Shown in pieces: positions 1-5,826 of a stretch of DNA of 5,826 nt. The position numbers and the translations under genes were made by a program. This DNA comes from a bacterium. GTDB lineage: Bacteria; Arandabacterota; Arandabacteria; Arandabacterales; Arandabacteraceae. The DNA lies in NCBI GenBank assembly GCA_025774405.1, contig JALGWB010000136.1, positions 1-5,826 of the forward strand. The letters run 5' to 3'. The notes beneath the pieces are model-generated. The model was not told the origin of the DNA. It searched no databases and was given only the letters and a program-made list of their open reading frames with translations. Position 1 is the first letter of the stretch; each line of letters begins with the position of its first letter.

Positions 1-1
1 G

Positions 2-679
2 ATGTACTTCCGCGGTAAACGCATCGCTATCCCGCTGGCTGCCATCGCTGTCATCTCGTTCTTCGCTCTGGGTGGTCATGGGAAGATAGCAGAAGCGGTT
101 ATAGGTAGGGTTGTCGGTTATCTCATGGGTGGGGTTGAAATAGATGCCAGCAATTCGGATTTGCTTTCAGTAGCTGAAGCCCATGAGATCAGGAGCGTCA
201 GCATAGAACATGCTCTGGGAACCGACGGGGTCGTGATCCAAACTTCTCAGCCAGCGTCGACTGAAGATGCTTTGACCGTTTCCGGAGATGAGATGATTGT
301 GGCACAGGCCTCAGAGTCTGCAATCCAGGATACAGCAAATGTGCAACAAGGGGGAAAAGCCCAAGTAAATGCGACAAGGGCCTATACTGCCAGTTACCTA
401 CGAGATCCATTCTACTCACTGATGGCTTCAGAGGAAGCGAGGCCAACCAAGCTTCTGGACATTTCGAGAGCGAAGATGGTGGGCTCGGTTTGGGGTGAGA
501 CAGGTATTATCGCTCTTCTGGAGGATGACCGGGGCAGAAGCTATGCCCTTAGAGTGGGTGACAAGGTTGTCAACGGCAAGGTCACTGCTGTCACACCTGG
601 GTCAGTGACTTTTTCGATAACTGTCTTCGGTATGACCAAACAGGTAACTTTGGAAATCGCAGAAGAGGGTGAATGGTGA
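2..679 (+). CDS. pilP: PilP/GspC-like type IV pilus periplasmic protein (start possibly upstream)
   Basis: Probable inner-membrane-anchored periplasmic component of the type IV pilus alignment complex, which links the inner-membrane PilM/N/O platform to the PilQ secretin. The 225-residue product has a basic N-terminus (FRGKR) and one hydrophobic segment at about residues 8-24. A long low-complexity, Ala/Ser/Gln-rich linker follows to about residue 130. An RDPF motif at 134-137 precedes a compact beta-rich domain at about 152-219 (MVGSVWGETGIIALLEDD, then YALRVGDKV and NGKVTAV). This RDPF-plus-beta-domain layout is typical of PilP and the GspC homology region. Classical PilP is a lipoprotein; here a transmembrane anchor with no lipobox cysteine makes it more GspC-like. 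The ATG sits at base 2, so no ribosome binding site is visible and the true start could lie outside the window. The stop (677-679) overlaps the start of the secretin gene, which supports the assignment. Sequence identity to known PilP appears weak, so the symbol is tentative. Confidence 0.7.
   Translation: MYFRGKRIAIPLAAIAVISFFALGGHGKIAEAVIGRVVGYLMGGVEIDASNSDLLSVAEAHEIRSVSIEHALGTDGVVIQTSQPASTEDALTVSGDEMIVAQASESAIQDTANVQQGGKAQVNATRAYTASYLRDPFYSLMASEEARPTKLLDISRAKMVGSVWGETGIIALLEDDRGRSYALRVGDKVVNGKVTAVTPGSVTFSITVFGMTKQVTLEIAEEGEW
664..670 (+). promoter_or_regulatory. Ribosome binding site of the secretin gene
   Basis: AGAGGGT lies inside the end of the pilP-like gene. It is only about 2-3 nt from the ATG at 673 but about 8-9 nt from the ATG at 679. 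The spacing favours 679 as the real start, giving a TGATG-type stop/start overlap suited to translational coupling. Confidence 0.5.
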
Positions 680-1980
680 TGCAGAAAAAGAGTCTCTATC
701 GGCTGCCTTGGACGTTCGTTCTTCTCAGCTTAGCTATCTTGGCCTATGACACAGGCATAGGTGGGGTGCCTGAAAACCAGCGCATCTCAGTTGATTTTCA
801 GGATGCAGACATAAGGACAGTTTTGCGAAGCTTTGCAGTTTACACCGACAAGAACATAATAGCAGGTCCTGAGGTGGAGGGCCCCGTTACTGTGCATCTT
901 GAAGAGGTGCCCTGGAGGCAGGCACTCGATATCATCCTCAGGGCTAATGGCTACGCTGCAAGGGAGGAGGAAGGAATCATTCGTGTTGGCCTATGGGATC
1001 AGTTCCTGAATGAGGAGATAAAGCTGCATGAGGCAGAACGCAAAAGGGAGGATCTGGAACCACTGACAACCAGGGTCATCGATGTCAGTTTTGCCAAGGC
1101 AGACGAGATTGCCGAGCCTCTACATTCATTGCTTAGCAGGCGTGGCGTCATCGAGGTAGATCCTCGAACGAATTCGATTATTGTATCGGACATTCAGGCA
1201 AGGATTGACCAGATTGCAAAAATGGTCAGATTGCTTGATACCGAGACGCCTCAGGTCGAGATCAATGCCAAGCTGGTTGATCTCGATGCCCGAGTTAGTA
1301 GAGATCTTGGTATCCAATGGGAAGCGCTCGATGTGCGAATACCGGGTGTCCAGGGGGAGCACAGTGCCAAGGTCGATGCGACTGGACAGATCCAGGTAGA
1401 TCCGACCAGCACCCAGGGTACGGCTCTTTCCCAACCGGAGGCTGAAATCAAGATAGGTAAGATAATCGGTCCTGCAGGTAGCTTCGAAGCAACACTTCAA
1501 GCTCTCGAACGTGACAACAAGGCGAACATAATCTCAAACCCTCGCATCACTACACTCAATAACAGAGAGGCATCAATCATTGTTGGTAAGAAGATTCCTT
1601 TGATTGTTACAGATGAGGCTGGCAATCCAATTACCCAGCTCACTACCGTAGGCATACAAATGCGTGTTACACCTCATGTGAACAGTAAGACAGGTGAAAT
1701 AACGCTCGATCTTCATCCCGAAGTCAGTGATCTATCGGCGCAGGCAACAGTCCAGGGCGGGATAATCATTGTAACGTCAGAGGCAGATACGCGGGTGATG
1801 GTCAAGAACGGTGAGACTGCCGTGATTGGAGGGCTGATAAGAACCAATGAGAGTATCTATGATGTCGGTGTGCCTATTCTGAGGGATCTGCCACTGATTG
1901 GACGATTCTTTGGATCAAAGAGCAAAGTTGAGGAAAAGAGAGAGCTAGTGATATTCGTAACTCCGAAGATTGTAGATTGA
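673..1980 (+). CDS. pilQ: Type IV pilus secretin PilQ, compact form
   Basis: Outer-membrane secretin that multimerises into the pore through which the pilus passes. Residues (counted from 673): hydrophobic signal segment at about 12-25; N0/STN domain at 37-107, with the PilQ-typical SVDFQDADIRTVLRSFA and VPWRQALDIIL; N1 secretin_N domain at about 131-190 (RTNSIIVSD, MVRLLDTETPQVEINAKLVD); secretin core at about 193-433, including ISNPRITTLNNREASIIVG, the C-terminal signature VGVPILRDLPLIGRFF (398-413) and the terminal strand ELVIFVTPKIV. The N0-N1-core order and wording match PilQ better than GspD or PulD. At 435 aa it is much shorter than proteobacterial PilQ (often about 700 aa or more), because the N-terminal AMIN domains that bind peptidoglycan are missing. 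Candidate starts are ATG 673, GTG 676 and ATG 679; ribosome-binding-site spacing favours 679 (433 aa). It overlaps the upstream pilP-like gene. Confidence 0.88.
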   Translation: MVMQKKSLYRLPWTFVLLSLAILAYDTGIGGVPENQRISVDFQDADIRTVLRSFAVYTDKNIIAGPEVEGPVTVHLEEVPWRQALDIILRANGYAAREEEGIIRVGLWDQFLNEEIKLHEAERKREDLEPLTTRVIDVSFAKADEIAEPLHSLLSRRGVIEVDPRTNSIIVSDIQARIDQIAKMVRLLDTETPQVEINAKLVDLDARVSRDLGIQWEALDVRIPGVQGEHSAKVDATGQIQVDPTSTQGTALSQPEAEIKIGKIIGPAGSFEATLQALERDNKANIISNPRITTLNNREASIIVGKKIPLIVTDEAGNPITQLTTVGIQMRVTPHVNSKTGEITLDLHPEVSDLSAQATVQGGIIIVTSEADTRVMVKNGETAVIGGLIRTNESIYDVGVPILRDLPLIGRFFGSKSKVEEKRELVIFVTPKIVD

Positions 1981-1989
1981 AATGTGACT

Positions 1990-1995
1990 GGGGGT
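1990..1995 (+). promoter_or_regulatory. Ribosome binding site of the Ig-repeat gene
   Basis: GGGGGT ends 7 nt before the ATG at 2003, within the 22-nt gap after pilQ. It supports ATG 2003 as the start. The gap contains no terminator-like hairpin or recognisable promoter, so transcription probably continues from pilQ. Confidence 0.55.
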
Positions 1996-2002
1996 ATTTG
2001 CG

Positions 2003-2497
2003 ATGAGTCGAAAGAAGAAAAGGATCGTCGTTGTTGGCTTGGCGATGGTGATCCTGGCCACACTGCAATGTGCAGAGAAGGAAGGTCCAGTAAATCCATA
2101 TGTTGAATCCGAACCACCGCAATATGTCATTGAGTATGTCAGTATCGACCCCGGTCGTGTGAATCCAGGCGAATCCGCACTAATAGAAACAAAGATAGCC
2201 GATCTATCGGGCAACCCGGTTGCTGAATATGAGGTTTTCTTCGAGGTTGATGGTGGGTCAATCGAGAGTCCCGTACTCACCAACCAGGCAGGAATAGTAT
2301 CAACTGTTTTCAATGCACCGGCCTATAGCGGTCAGGTGCAGCTGGTTGTCCGAGCCGATGGTGCAGTGCCTCAGACTGCATTCATCCAGGTGGGTGAGGG
2401 AGCCCTTTCGGTCTCACCCCAGAGCATTCTTGCTGATGGGCTTGCTACATCTGATCTTGTTGTTGAACTCGTCGATACCGAAGGTAATCCCGTCTAG
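2003..2497 (+). CDS. N-terminal piece of the Ig-repeat protein, ending at the amber codon
   Basis: If TAG 2495-2497 is a real stop, the translated product is 164 residues: the export signal (about 1-23, possible lipidation Cys23), a short linker with EKEGPVNPY, one complete Ig-like domain (about 41-133) and the first third of a second (134-164). It ends in mid-domain after GNPV, which is not a natural boundary. A truncated product could still be exported as a small lipoprotein, but folding of the second domain would be lost. The start is supported by a GGGGGT ribosome binding site. Confidence 0.6.
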   Translation: MSRKKKRIVVVGLAMVILATLQCAEKEGPVNPYVESEPPQYVIEYVSIDPGRVNPGESALIETKIADLSGNPVAEYEVFFEVDGGSIESPVLTNQAGIVSTVFNAPAYSGQVQLVVRADGAVPQTAFIQVGEGALSVSPQSILADGLATSDLVVELVDTEGNPV

Positions 2498-5362
2498 GGT
2501 GCGACCATATCTTGGTCAACTGATCACGGAACGATCGCTGATGCTACCTACACAACCGATGAATCAGGAATGGCAACAGCTACCCTGATCAGTGAGGCTA
2601 GCACGACTGATATCATAGCAACAGTCCAGGTTCAAATCAGCTATGGTGAGATCTCATATACCGAAATCGCCTATGTTGAGATGCGCGGGATCAGTGTACT
2701 CGTCTCAGCTGAACCAAGTGAACTACCTGCTGACGGCAACAGCATGGCAATTGTGTCTGCCCAGGTACTTGAAACAACGTCAAGTGTAGCTGTTGCTGAA
2801 GCTGATGTGTATTTCGCCACGAGCCTTGGCTCTATCCAGGCAACTGCAACTACAGACGAGGCAGGTATCGCAACGGTCTATCTCATCAGTCCGACAAGTC
2901 CTGGTGTTGCTCTTATAACAGCGACCTATGGAGGCATACAAGGTTTAACCTATGTAATGTTCGGCTCGCTAAACCTAACTCTCGAAGCTTCAACCCGGCG
3001 CATTGTCGGGGATGGGATCTCTACAGTGACGATCACCGCTACTCTAATGACTGACGACAATAGTCCGATTGTCGGCTTGCCCATCAACTTCTCAACGACC
3101 GATGGCGTAATTCCACGCTCAGCCAATACCAACAACTCCGGTCAGGCTCAGGTGACGTTTACTGTTCCTGACTATCCAGCTCAAGCAACTGTCACAGCAA
3201 GTTTCAATGAGGCTGTCTCAACATCTATCACAATCGACATAATAGACGTCAAGATAGGCCTTGCTGTTGCTCATCAAAGGATTGCAGCAGATGGTCTGTC
3301 TTCGCAGAACGTAGTTGCCACACTGGTGAGTGAGGATAACAATCCGGTGGTTAGCGTACCTATTGACTTTAGGACAAGTGATGGTGTGATAACTACAAGA
3401 ACATCGACAGATTCCCTGGGTCAAGCGAAGGCTGTGCTTGTCAGTCCTGCCCATCCGTGTCAGGCCACAGTGATTGCCTCCTTTGCAGATCGAAAGGCCG
3501 ATACCGCCTATGTCGATTTTCTGCCACTTGAGATCGATCTGAAGCCTCAGATGGCGCGGATGGTTGCCGATGGCATAAGTACTCAGGAGCTGGAAGTCAC
3601 ACTCACCACCGAGGATGGCACCCCAGTAGCGGGAGCCCAGGTAGATTTCAGCACGACCAGTGGAATTGTCACTGCTGCAGCCATTACTGATGATGAAGGA
3701 AAGGCTTTTGCAACCCTTAGAAGTGCGGCAAGTCCGTCAGCAGCAACTGTAAGAGCTTCTTACATGGATGCTTACGAAGCGGAGACTGTAGTCGATTTCG
3801 AGTTACCACATGTAACAGTCAAGGCCGCACCTGCAACCATAGTTGCTTCCTCTTCGATTTCAACTATGATAACTGCCTATGTTACTTTTGACAACGGTGA
3901 ACCAGTCCCTGATGGTACACAAGTAGCGTTTTCAACATCGGAAGGTACGATAGCGACTTCAGCTACGACCACCTCCGGTATAGTCGATACCCGGCTTAGA
4001 CCAACTGGTGTCGCCAACAATGACGTGAAGGTAACCGCAAGCGTGGCTGGATCGCAGGCAACAACAACTGTTGTATTTGCACCAGGCGATCCCGATGTGT
4101 TGGTTGCATATGCGACACCGGACACAATCCCGAGCAATGGGACTGTTTCGTCCACCATAGTCGCGGAGGTCAGGGACGCCAATGGGAATTATGTTGAGGA
4201 TGGAACCATCATCAATTTCACCATTACCGATGGCAACGGAGTGGTCACACCGACGGGTCTTACAGTAGGTGGAGTTGCCACTGCCAGGTTTGCTCCCGTT
4301 GGCGGTGGAGGTGCGGCACGAATAACGGCTTCTGCGAGTGTGACAGCATCTGACGAAATTGCGATCGTGATGTCCTCAGGCGAGGCCGGTGCGATTGTTG
4401 CTGACCCTGATACTGCCTTCATCGTTGTGGGCGGGACCGGTTCTTCTTGTCAGGCAACGATCGTCGCTCACGTGTACGATTCCAGTACGAACCCGGTTGA
4501 AGATGGCACACAGGTAGTCTTCACAATTCAGCACGGGCCTGGTGGCGGCGAATATATTGATAAGCCATCATATGGTTACGGTCCTGTAACAAAATCCACC
4601 GTCGAGGGGGCTGCCTCAGTCACGATTACAAGTGGCACCCTGCCAGGCACAGTTGTGCTCAAGATCGAGGCAGATAGTGCAGTGTCAACTCTCGCTAAAG
4701 TCAGAATTGCAGCTGGGCCTCCCGATTCGATCATTGTCAATACCGGTGATATAGTCAGGTCCGGTGCTGGTGGTGAGTACGTACTGTGTATTTCCGGGCT
4801 GGTAAGAGATGCTTATAACAACCCGGTTGCCAATGGCACGGTTGTCTACTGGACGATAGATAGACCTGATGTCGGATTCATCAACTCGGAGAGCTACTCC
4901 GGATGCGCTTTCCCCTGCGAGGAGTGCAATGGGCTTGTGACAAAAGGCGTTGCCCATTCATGTCTTGTTTTCCCAACCTCCTCAATGACCAAGTCATACA
5001 CAATAATCGCAAGCTGTGGGGAGGCACAAAGTTCGTTTGCTACCTCGATACCGATTGTTGAACCCGTTGAATTTACGCTTGAAGCTTCGCCTAGCTTCGT
5101 AAGTGGCTCGGTTGGTGGGGAGGTTACTGTGTGGGGCTATCTTGAAGATGATTCAAATACCCTGCCCATAACCGGTGCAACAGTGGCCTTTAGCATAGAA
5201 GGAGCGGGATCACTGTCGACGTATTATGATGTCACTGATGAATTCGGTCTGGCAACCACAACCCTGACCATTCCACCAGGTACGAGTGCAGGCACGACAA
5301 CTATCACTGGTAGAGTCTGGATGACCGATAATCAGGCAACTGTCGAGGTAACCATAAACCCG
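2123..5362 (+). repeat. Tandem array of about eleven Ig-like domain repeats
   Basis: Approximate domain boundaries by DNA position: D1 2123-2401, D2 2402-2689 (contains the amber), D3 2690-2968, D4 2969-3247, D5 3248-3526, D6 3527-3808, D7 3809-4090, D8 4091-4384, D9 4385-4717, D10 4718-5062, D11 5063-5362. D3-D5 are each 93 codons and D6-D7 each 94, while D8-D11 are longer (98-115 codons). Shared landmarks are ADG(I/L)S near the domain start (IVGDGIS, IAADGLS, MVADGIS in D4-D6), NPV plus an FST-type strand in the middle, and AxVxAS near the end. The repeats are similar in protein but clearly diverged in DNA, so duplication is old and recent unequal crossing-over is not evident. Boundaries are judged by eye to within a few residues. 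Confidence 0.75.
2495..2497 (+). other. In-frame amber (TAG) codon inside the second Ig-like domain
   Basis: The codon occupies the variable position after the conserved NPV in the domain pattern NPVxGA. In other domains this position holds A, V, P, E or T, and in the eighth domain E is encoded by GAG, one base from TAG. CAG (Gln) to TAG would also need a single transition. The same gene ends with TAG (5363-5365) and the two upstream genes end with TGA, so TAG appears to work as a stop here. No frameshift accompanies the change. Confidence 0.85.
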
Positions 5363-5365
5363 TAG
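2498..5365 (+). CDS. C-terminal piece of the Ig-repeat protein, downstream of the amber codon
   Basis: This stretch is open from the codon after TAG to the stop at 5363-5365. The first in-frame ATG is at 2570 and would give 931 residues. That ATG lies inside a beta-strand of the second Ig-like domain (DESGMATATL). The only purine-rich stretch (AGGA) is directly adjacent to it, so it is not a convincing independent start, and a product from it would lack an export signal. The piece carries the rest of domain 2 and domains 3-11. Conservation of the domain pattern over more than 2.8 kb, with no further stop or frameshift, suggests it was recently, or still is, under selection as protein. Confidence 0.55.
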   Translation, partial: GATISWSTDHGTIADATYTTDESGMATATLISEASTTDIIATVQVQISYGEISYTEIAYVEMRGISVLVSAEPSELPADGNSMAIVSAQVLETTSSVAVAEADVYFATSLGSIQATATTDEAGIATVYLISPTSPGVALITATYGGIQGLTYVMFGSLNLTLEASTRRIVGDGISTVTITATLMTDDNSPIVGLPINFSTTDGVIPRSANTNNSGQAQVTFTVPDYPAQATVTASFNEAVSTSITIDIIDVKIGLAVAHQRIAADGLSSQNVVATLVSEDNNPVVSVPIDFRTSDGVITTRTSTDSLGQAKAVLVSPAHPCQATVIASFADRKADTAYVDFLPLEIDLKPQMARMVADGISTQELEVTLTTEDGTPVAGAQVDFSTTSGIVTAAAITDDEGKAFATLRSAASPSAATVRASYMDAYEAETVVDFELPHVTVKAAPATIVASSSISTMITAYVTFDNGEPVPDGTQVAFSTSEGTIATSATTTSGIVDTRLRPTGVANNDVKVTASVAGSQATTTVVFAPGDPDVLVAYATPDTIPSNGTVSSTIVAEVRDANGNYVEDGTIINFTITDGNGVVTPTGLTVGGVATARFAPVGGGGAARITASASVTASDEIAIVMSSGEAGAIVADPDTAFIVVGGTGSSCQATIVAHVYDSSTNPVEDGTQVVFTIQHGPGGGEYIDKPSYGYGPVTKSTVEGAASVTITSGTLPGTVVLKIEADSAVSTLAKVRIAAGPPDSIIVNTGDIVRSGAGGEYVLCISGLVRDAYNNPVANGTVVYWTIDRPDVGFINSESYSGCAFPCEECNGLVTKGVAHSCLVFPTSSMTKSYTIIASCGEAQSSFATSIPIVEPVEFTLEASPSFVSGSVGGEVTVWGYLEDDSNTLPITGATVAFSIEGAGSLSTYYDVTDEFGLATTTLTIPPGTSAGTTTITGRVWMTDNQATVEVTINP

Positions 5366-5370
5366 CATAT

Positions 5371-5379
5371 AAGGGGGAG
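5371..5379 (+). promoter_or_regulatory. Ribosome binding site of the barrel-like gene
   Basis: AAGGGGGAG ends 8 nt before the ATG at 5388. It is the strongest ribosome binding site in the window and fixes the start of the last gene. The 22-nt gap holds no terminator or promoter that I can see. Confidence 0.7.
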
Positions 5380-5387
5380 AATTGGAA

Positions 5388-5826
5388 ATGAAGTACTTCA
5401 TCGTGGCTTTCGGGATCGTAGTGATTGTCATTCCAGGAATATGTTTCGGTGCCAGCGCTGGCAACCCTGCTTCAACCATAGGGAAGGAAACCTATGGAAT
5501 CACGCTTGAGGGTGAAGAGCAAATCAAGTGCCTCGATGGGGAAACCATAAGATCAAGGAGATATGTGGGGAAGATAATCTGGGGCATGACTGACCGTCTG
5601 GATATCTACGCAAGGCTCGGTGCCAGCGATCTCCGGGTGGAAAGCTCAGAATATCCTGATTTCAAAACGGCACCGAGAAGCATGACCTGGGGCGGAGGTC
5701 TAAGGTATCTTCTTGCAGAATCCGATGAGTTACCCATCTCGGCTTACATGGACATCCACCTGCTCACCTTCAAGGCCAGAGCGACCACCGATGTTGAGAA
5801 GATCGTCGATTACGATGGCTCGTCGG
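5388..5826 (+). CDS. Exported outer-membrane beta-barrel-like protein, 5' part (runs off the window)
   Basis: An open frame of 146 codons with no stop before the window ends. It has a classical signal peptide: MKYF, a hydrophobic core to about residue 20, and a likely signal peptidase I site after ASA (residues 22-24). The mature part alternates polar and hydrophobic residues in short strands rich in Gly and aromatics: KIIWGMTDRLDIYARLG (62-78), MTWGGGLRYLLAE (99-111) and ISAYMDIHLLTFKARA (117-132). The pattern 'WGMTDRLDIYARLGAS' followed by 'WGGGLRYLL' is typical of small outer-membrane barrel proteins of the OmpA/porin-like type, where strands turn through short loops. No specific family or function is recognised. 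It starts 22 nt after the Ig-repeat gene and is probably co-transcribed with it. It could be a barrel partner or assembly factor for that protein, but this is inference. Confidence 0.7.
   Translation, partial: MKYFIVAFGIVVIVIPGICFGASAGNPASTIGKETYGITLEGEEQIKCLDGETIRSRRYVGKIIWGMTDRLDIYARLGASDLRVESSEYPDFKTAPRSMTWGGGLRYLLAESDELPISAYMDIHLLTFKARATTDVEKIVDYDGSS

Larger units (their letters stand above)
2003..5365 (+). pseudogene. Giant Ig-like repeat surface protein gene, interrupted by an in-frame amber codon
   Basis: One reading frame of 1120 codons plus stop, broken only by TAG at codon 165. Both sides are in the same frame and belong to the same Ig-like domain (GNPV before; GATISWSTDHGTI after), so this was one gene. 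The N-terminus has a basic n-region (SRKKKR), a hydrophobic stretch (residues 8-21) and Cys23, which suggests a lipoprotein with an atypical lipobox (TLQC). After a short linker (24-40) the protein consists of about eleven tandem bacterial Ig-like domains resembling Big_1/invasin repeats. Each follows the pattern ADGxS, then NPVxGxxVxFSTxxGxI, then TxxxGxAxxxL, then AxVxAS. It ends right after the last domain (TINP), with no sorting motif, transmembrane helix or beta-barrel. Such proteins are usually extended surface stalks or adhesins. Whether the gene is dead, read through or mis-sequenced cannot be decided here. It lies 22 nt after pilQ in the same direction. Confidence 0.75.

Noticed and set aside
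1126..1500. Minus-strand open frame of about 124 codons opposite pilQ
   Set aside because: It lies wholly within the conserved secretin coding region and shows no recognisable domain or export signal.
1981..2002. Possible terminator or promoter between pilQ and the Ig-repeat gene
   Set aside because: Only 22 nt, with no inverted repeat, T-tract or -10/-35 pair; it holds just a ribosome binding site.
2495..2497. Pyrrolysine or reassigned TAG codon
   Set aside because: TAG also ends the same gene at 5363-5365 at a natural domain end. The position is a variable loop site with no reason for a special residue, and no pyl genes are in the window. Not excluded, only not favoured.
3877..4182. Minus-strand open frame of about 100 codons opposite the Ig repeats
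   Set aside because: It mirrors the strongly supported plus-strand repeats, has low-complexity Val/Thr/Ser composition, and shows no recognisable domain.
4904..4927. CxxxCxxC as a radical SAM iron-sulfur motif
   Set aside because: The spacing matches by coincidence; the surroundings are an exported Ig-like domain with no radical SAM barrel.
2570..5365. A separate 931-aa gene starting at ATG 2570
   Set aside because: The ATG is inside a conserved Ig-like domain strand, has no properly spaced ribosome binding site and no export signal. Same-frame homology continues upstream to the amber codon.

Overview
The window looks like part of one plus-strand operon from a Gram-negative (diderm) bacterium. 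Four genes lie head to tail with almost no non-coding DNA. The first two overlap by a few bases, and the other two junctions are 22 nt each. A secretin and an outer-membrane barrel-like protein imply an outer membrane. Base composition appears close to balanced by eye. I cannot name the taxon. A short PilQ next to a long Ig-repeat lipoprotein would fit an uncultured FCB-type lineage, but that is only a weak impression.

Layout: (1) 2-679 encodes a membrane-anchored PilP/GspC-like periplasmic protein whose true start may lie before the window. (2) 673/679-1980 encodes a compact PilQ-type secretin, the outer-membrane pore of a type IV pilus or related machine. (3) 2003-5365 is one reading frame for a predicted exported, possibly lipid-anchored protein of about 1120 codons. 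It is built almost entirely of about eleven tandem bacterial Ig-like (invasin/Big_1-like) domains. An in-frame amber codon (TAG, 2495-2497) breaks it in the second domain. Homology continues without a frame change on the other side, so this is a point nonsense change, a sequencing or assembly error, or a readthrough site. (4) 5388 to the window end is the 5' part of a gene for an exported protein that looks like an outer-membrane beta-barrel.

How they may work together: PilP and PilQ are known partners, the periplasmic inner-membrane arm and the outer-membrane secretin of the type IV pilus, and usually end a pilMNOPQ cluster. That makes pilMNO likely just upstream. The Ig-repeat protein and barrel protein follow in the same direction with good ribosome binding sites and no visible terminator, so co-transcription is likely. 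A role as a surface stalk or adhesin linked to the pilus or its pore is inference only.

The points most worth a second look are the amber codon inside the Ig-repeat gene, the linkage of the Ig-repeat protein to pilQ, a cysteine cluster confined to the tenth Ig-like domain, and the non-canonical lipobox. I see no RNA genes, mobile elements, CRISPR arrays or convincing terminators.
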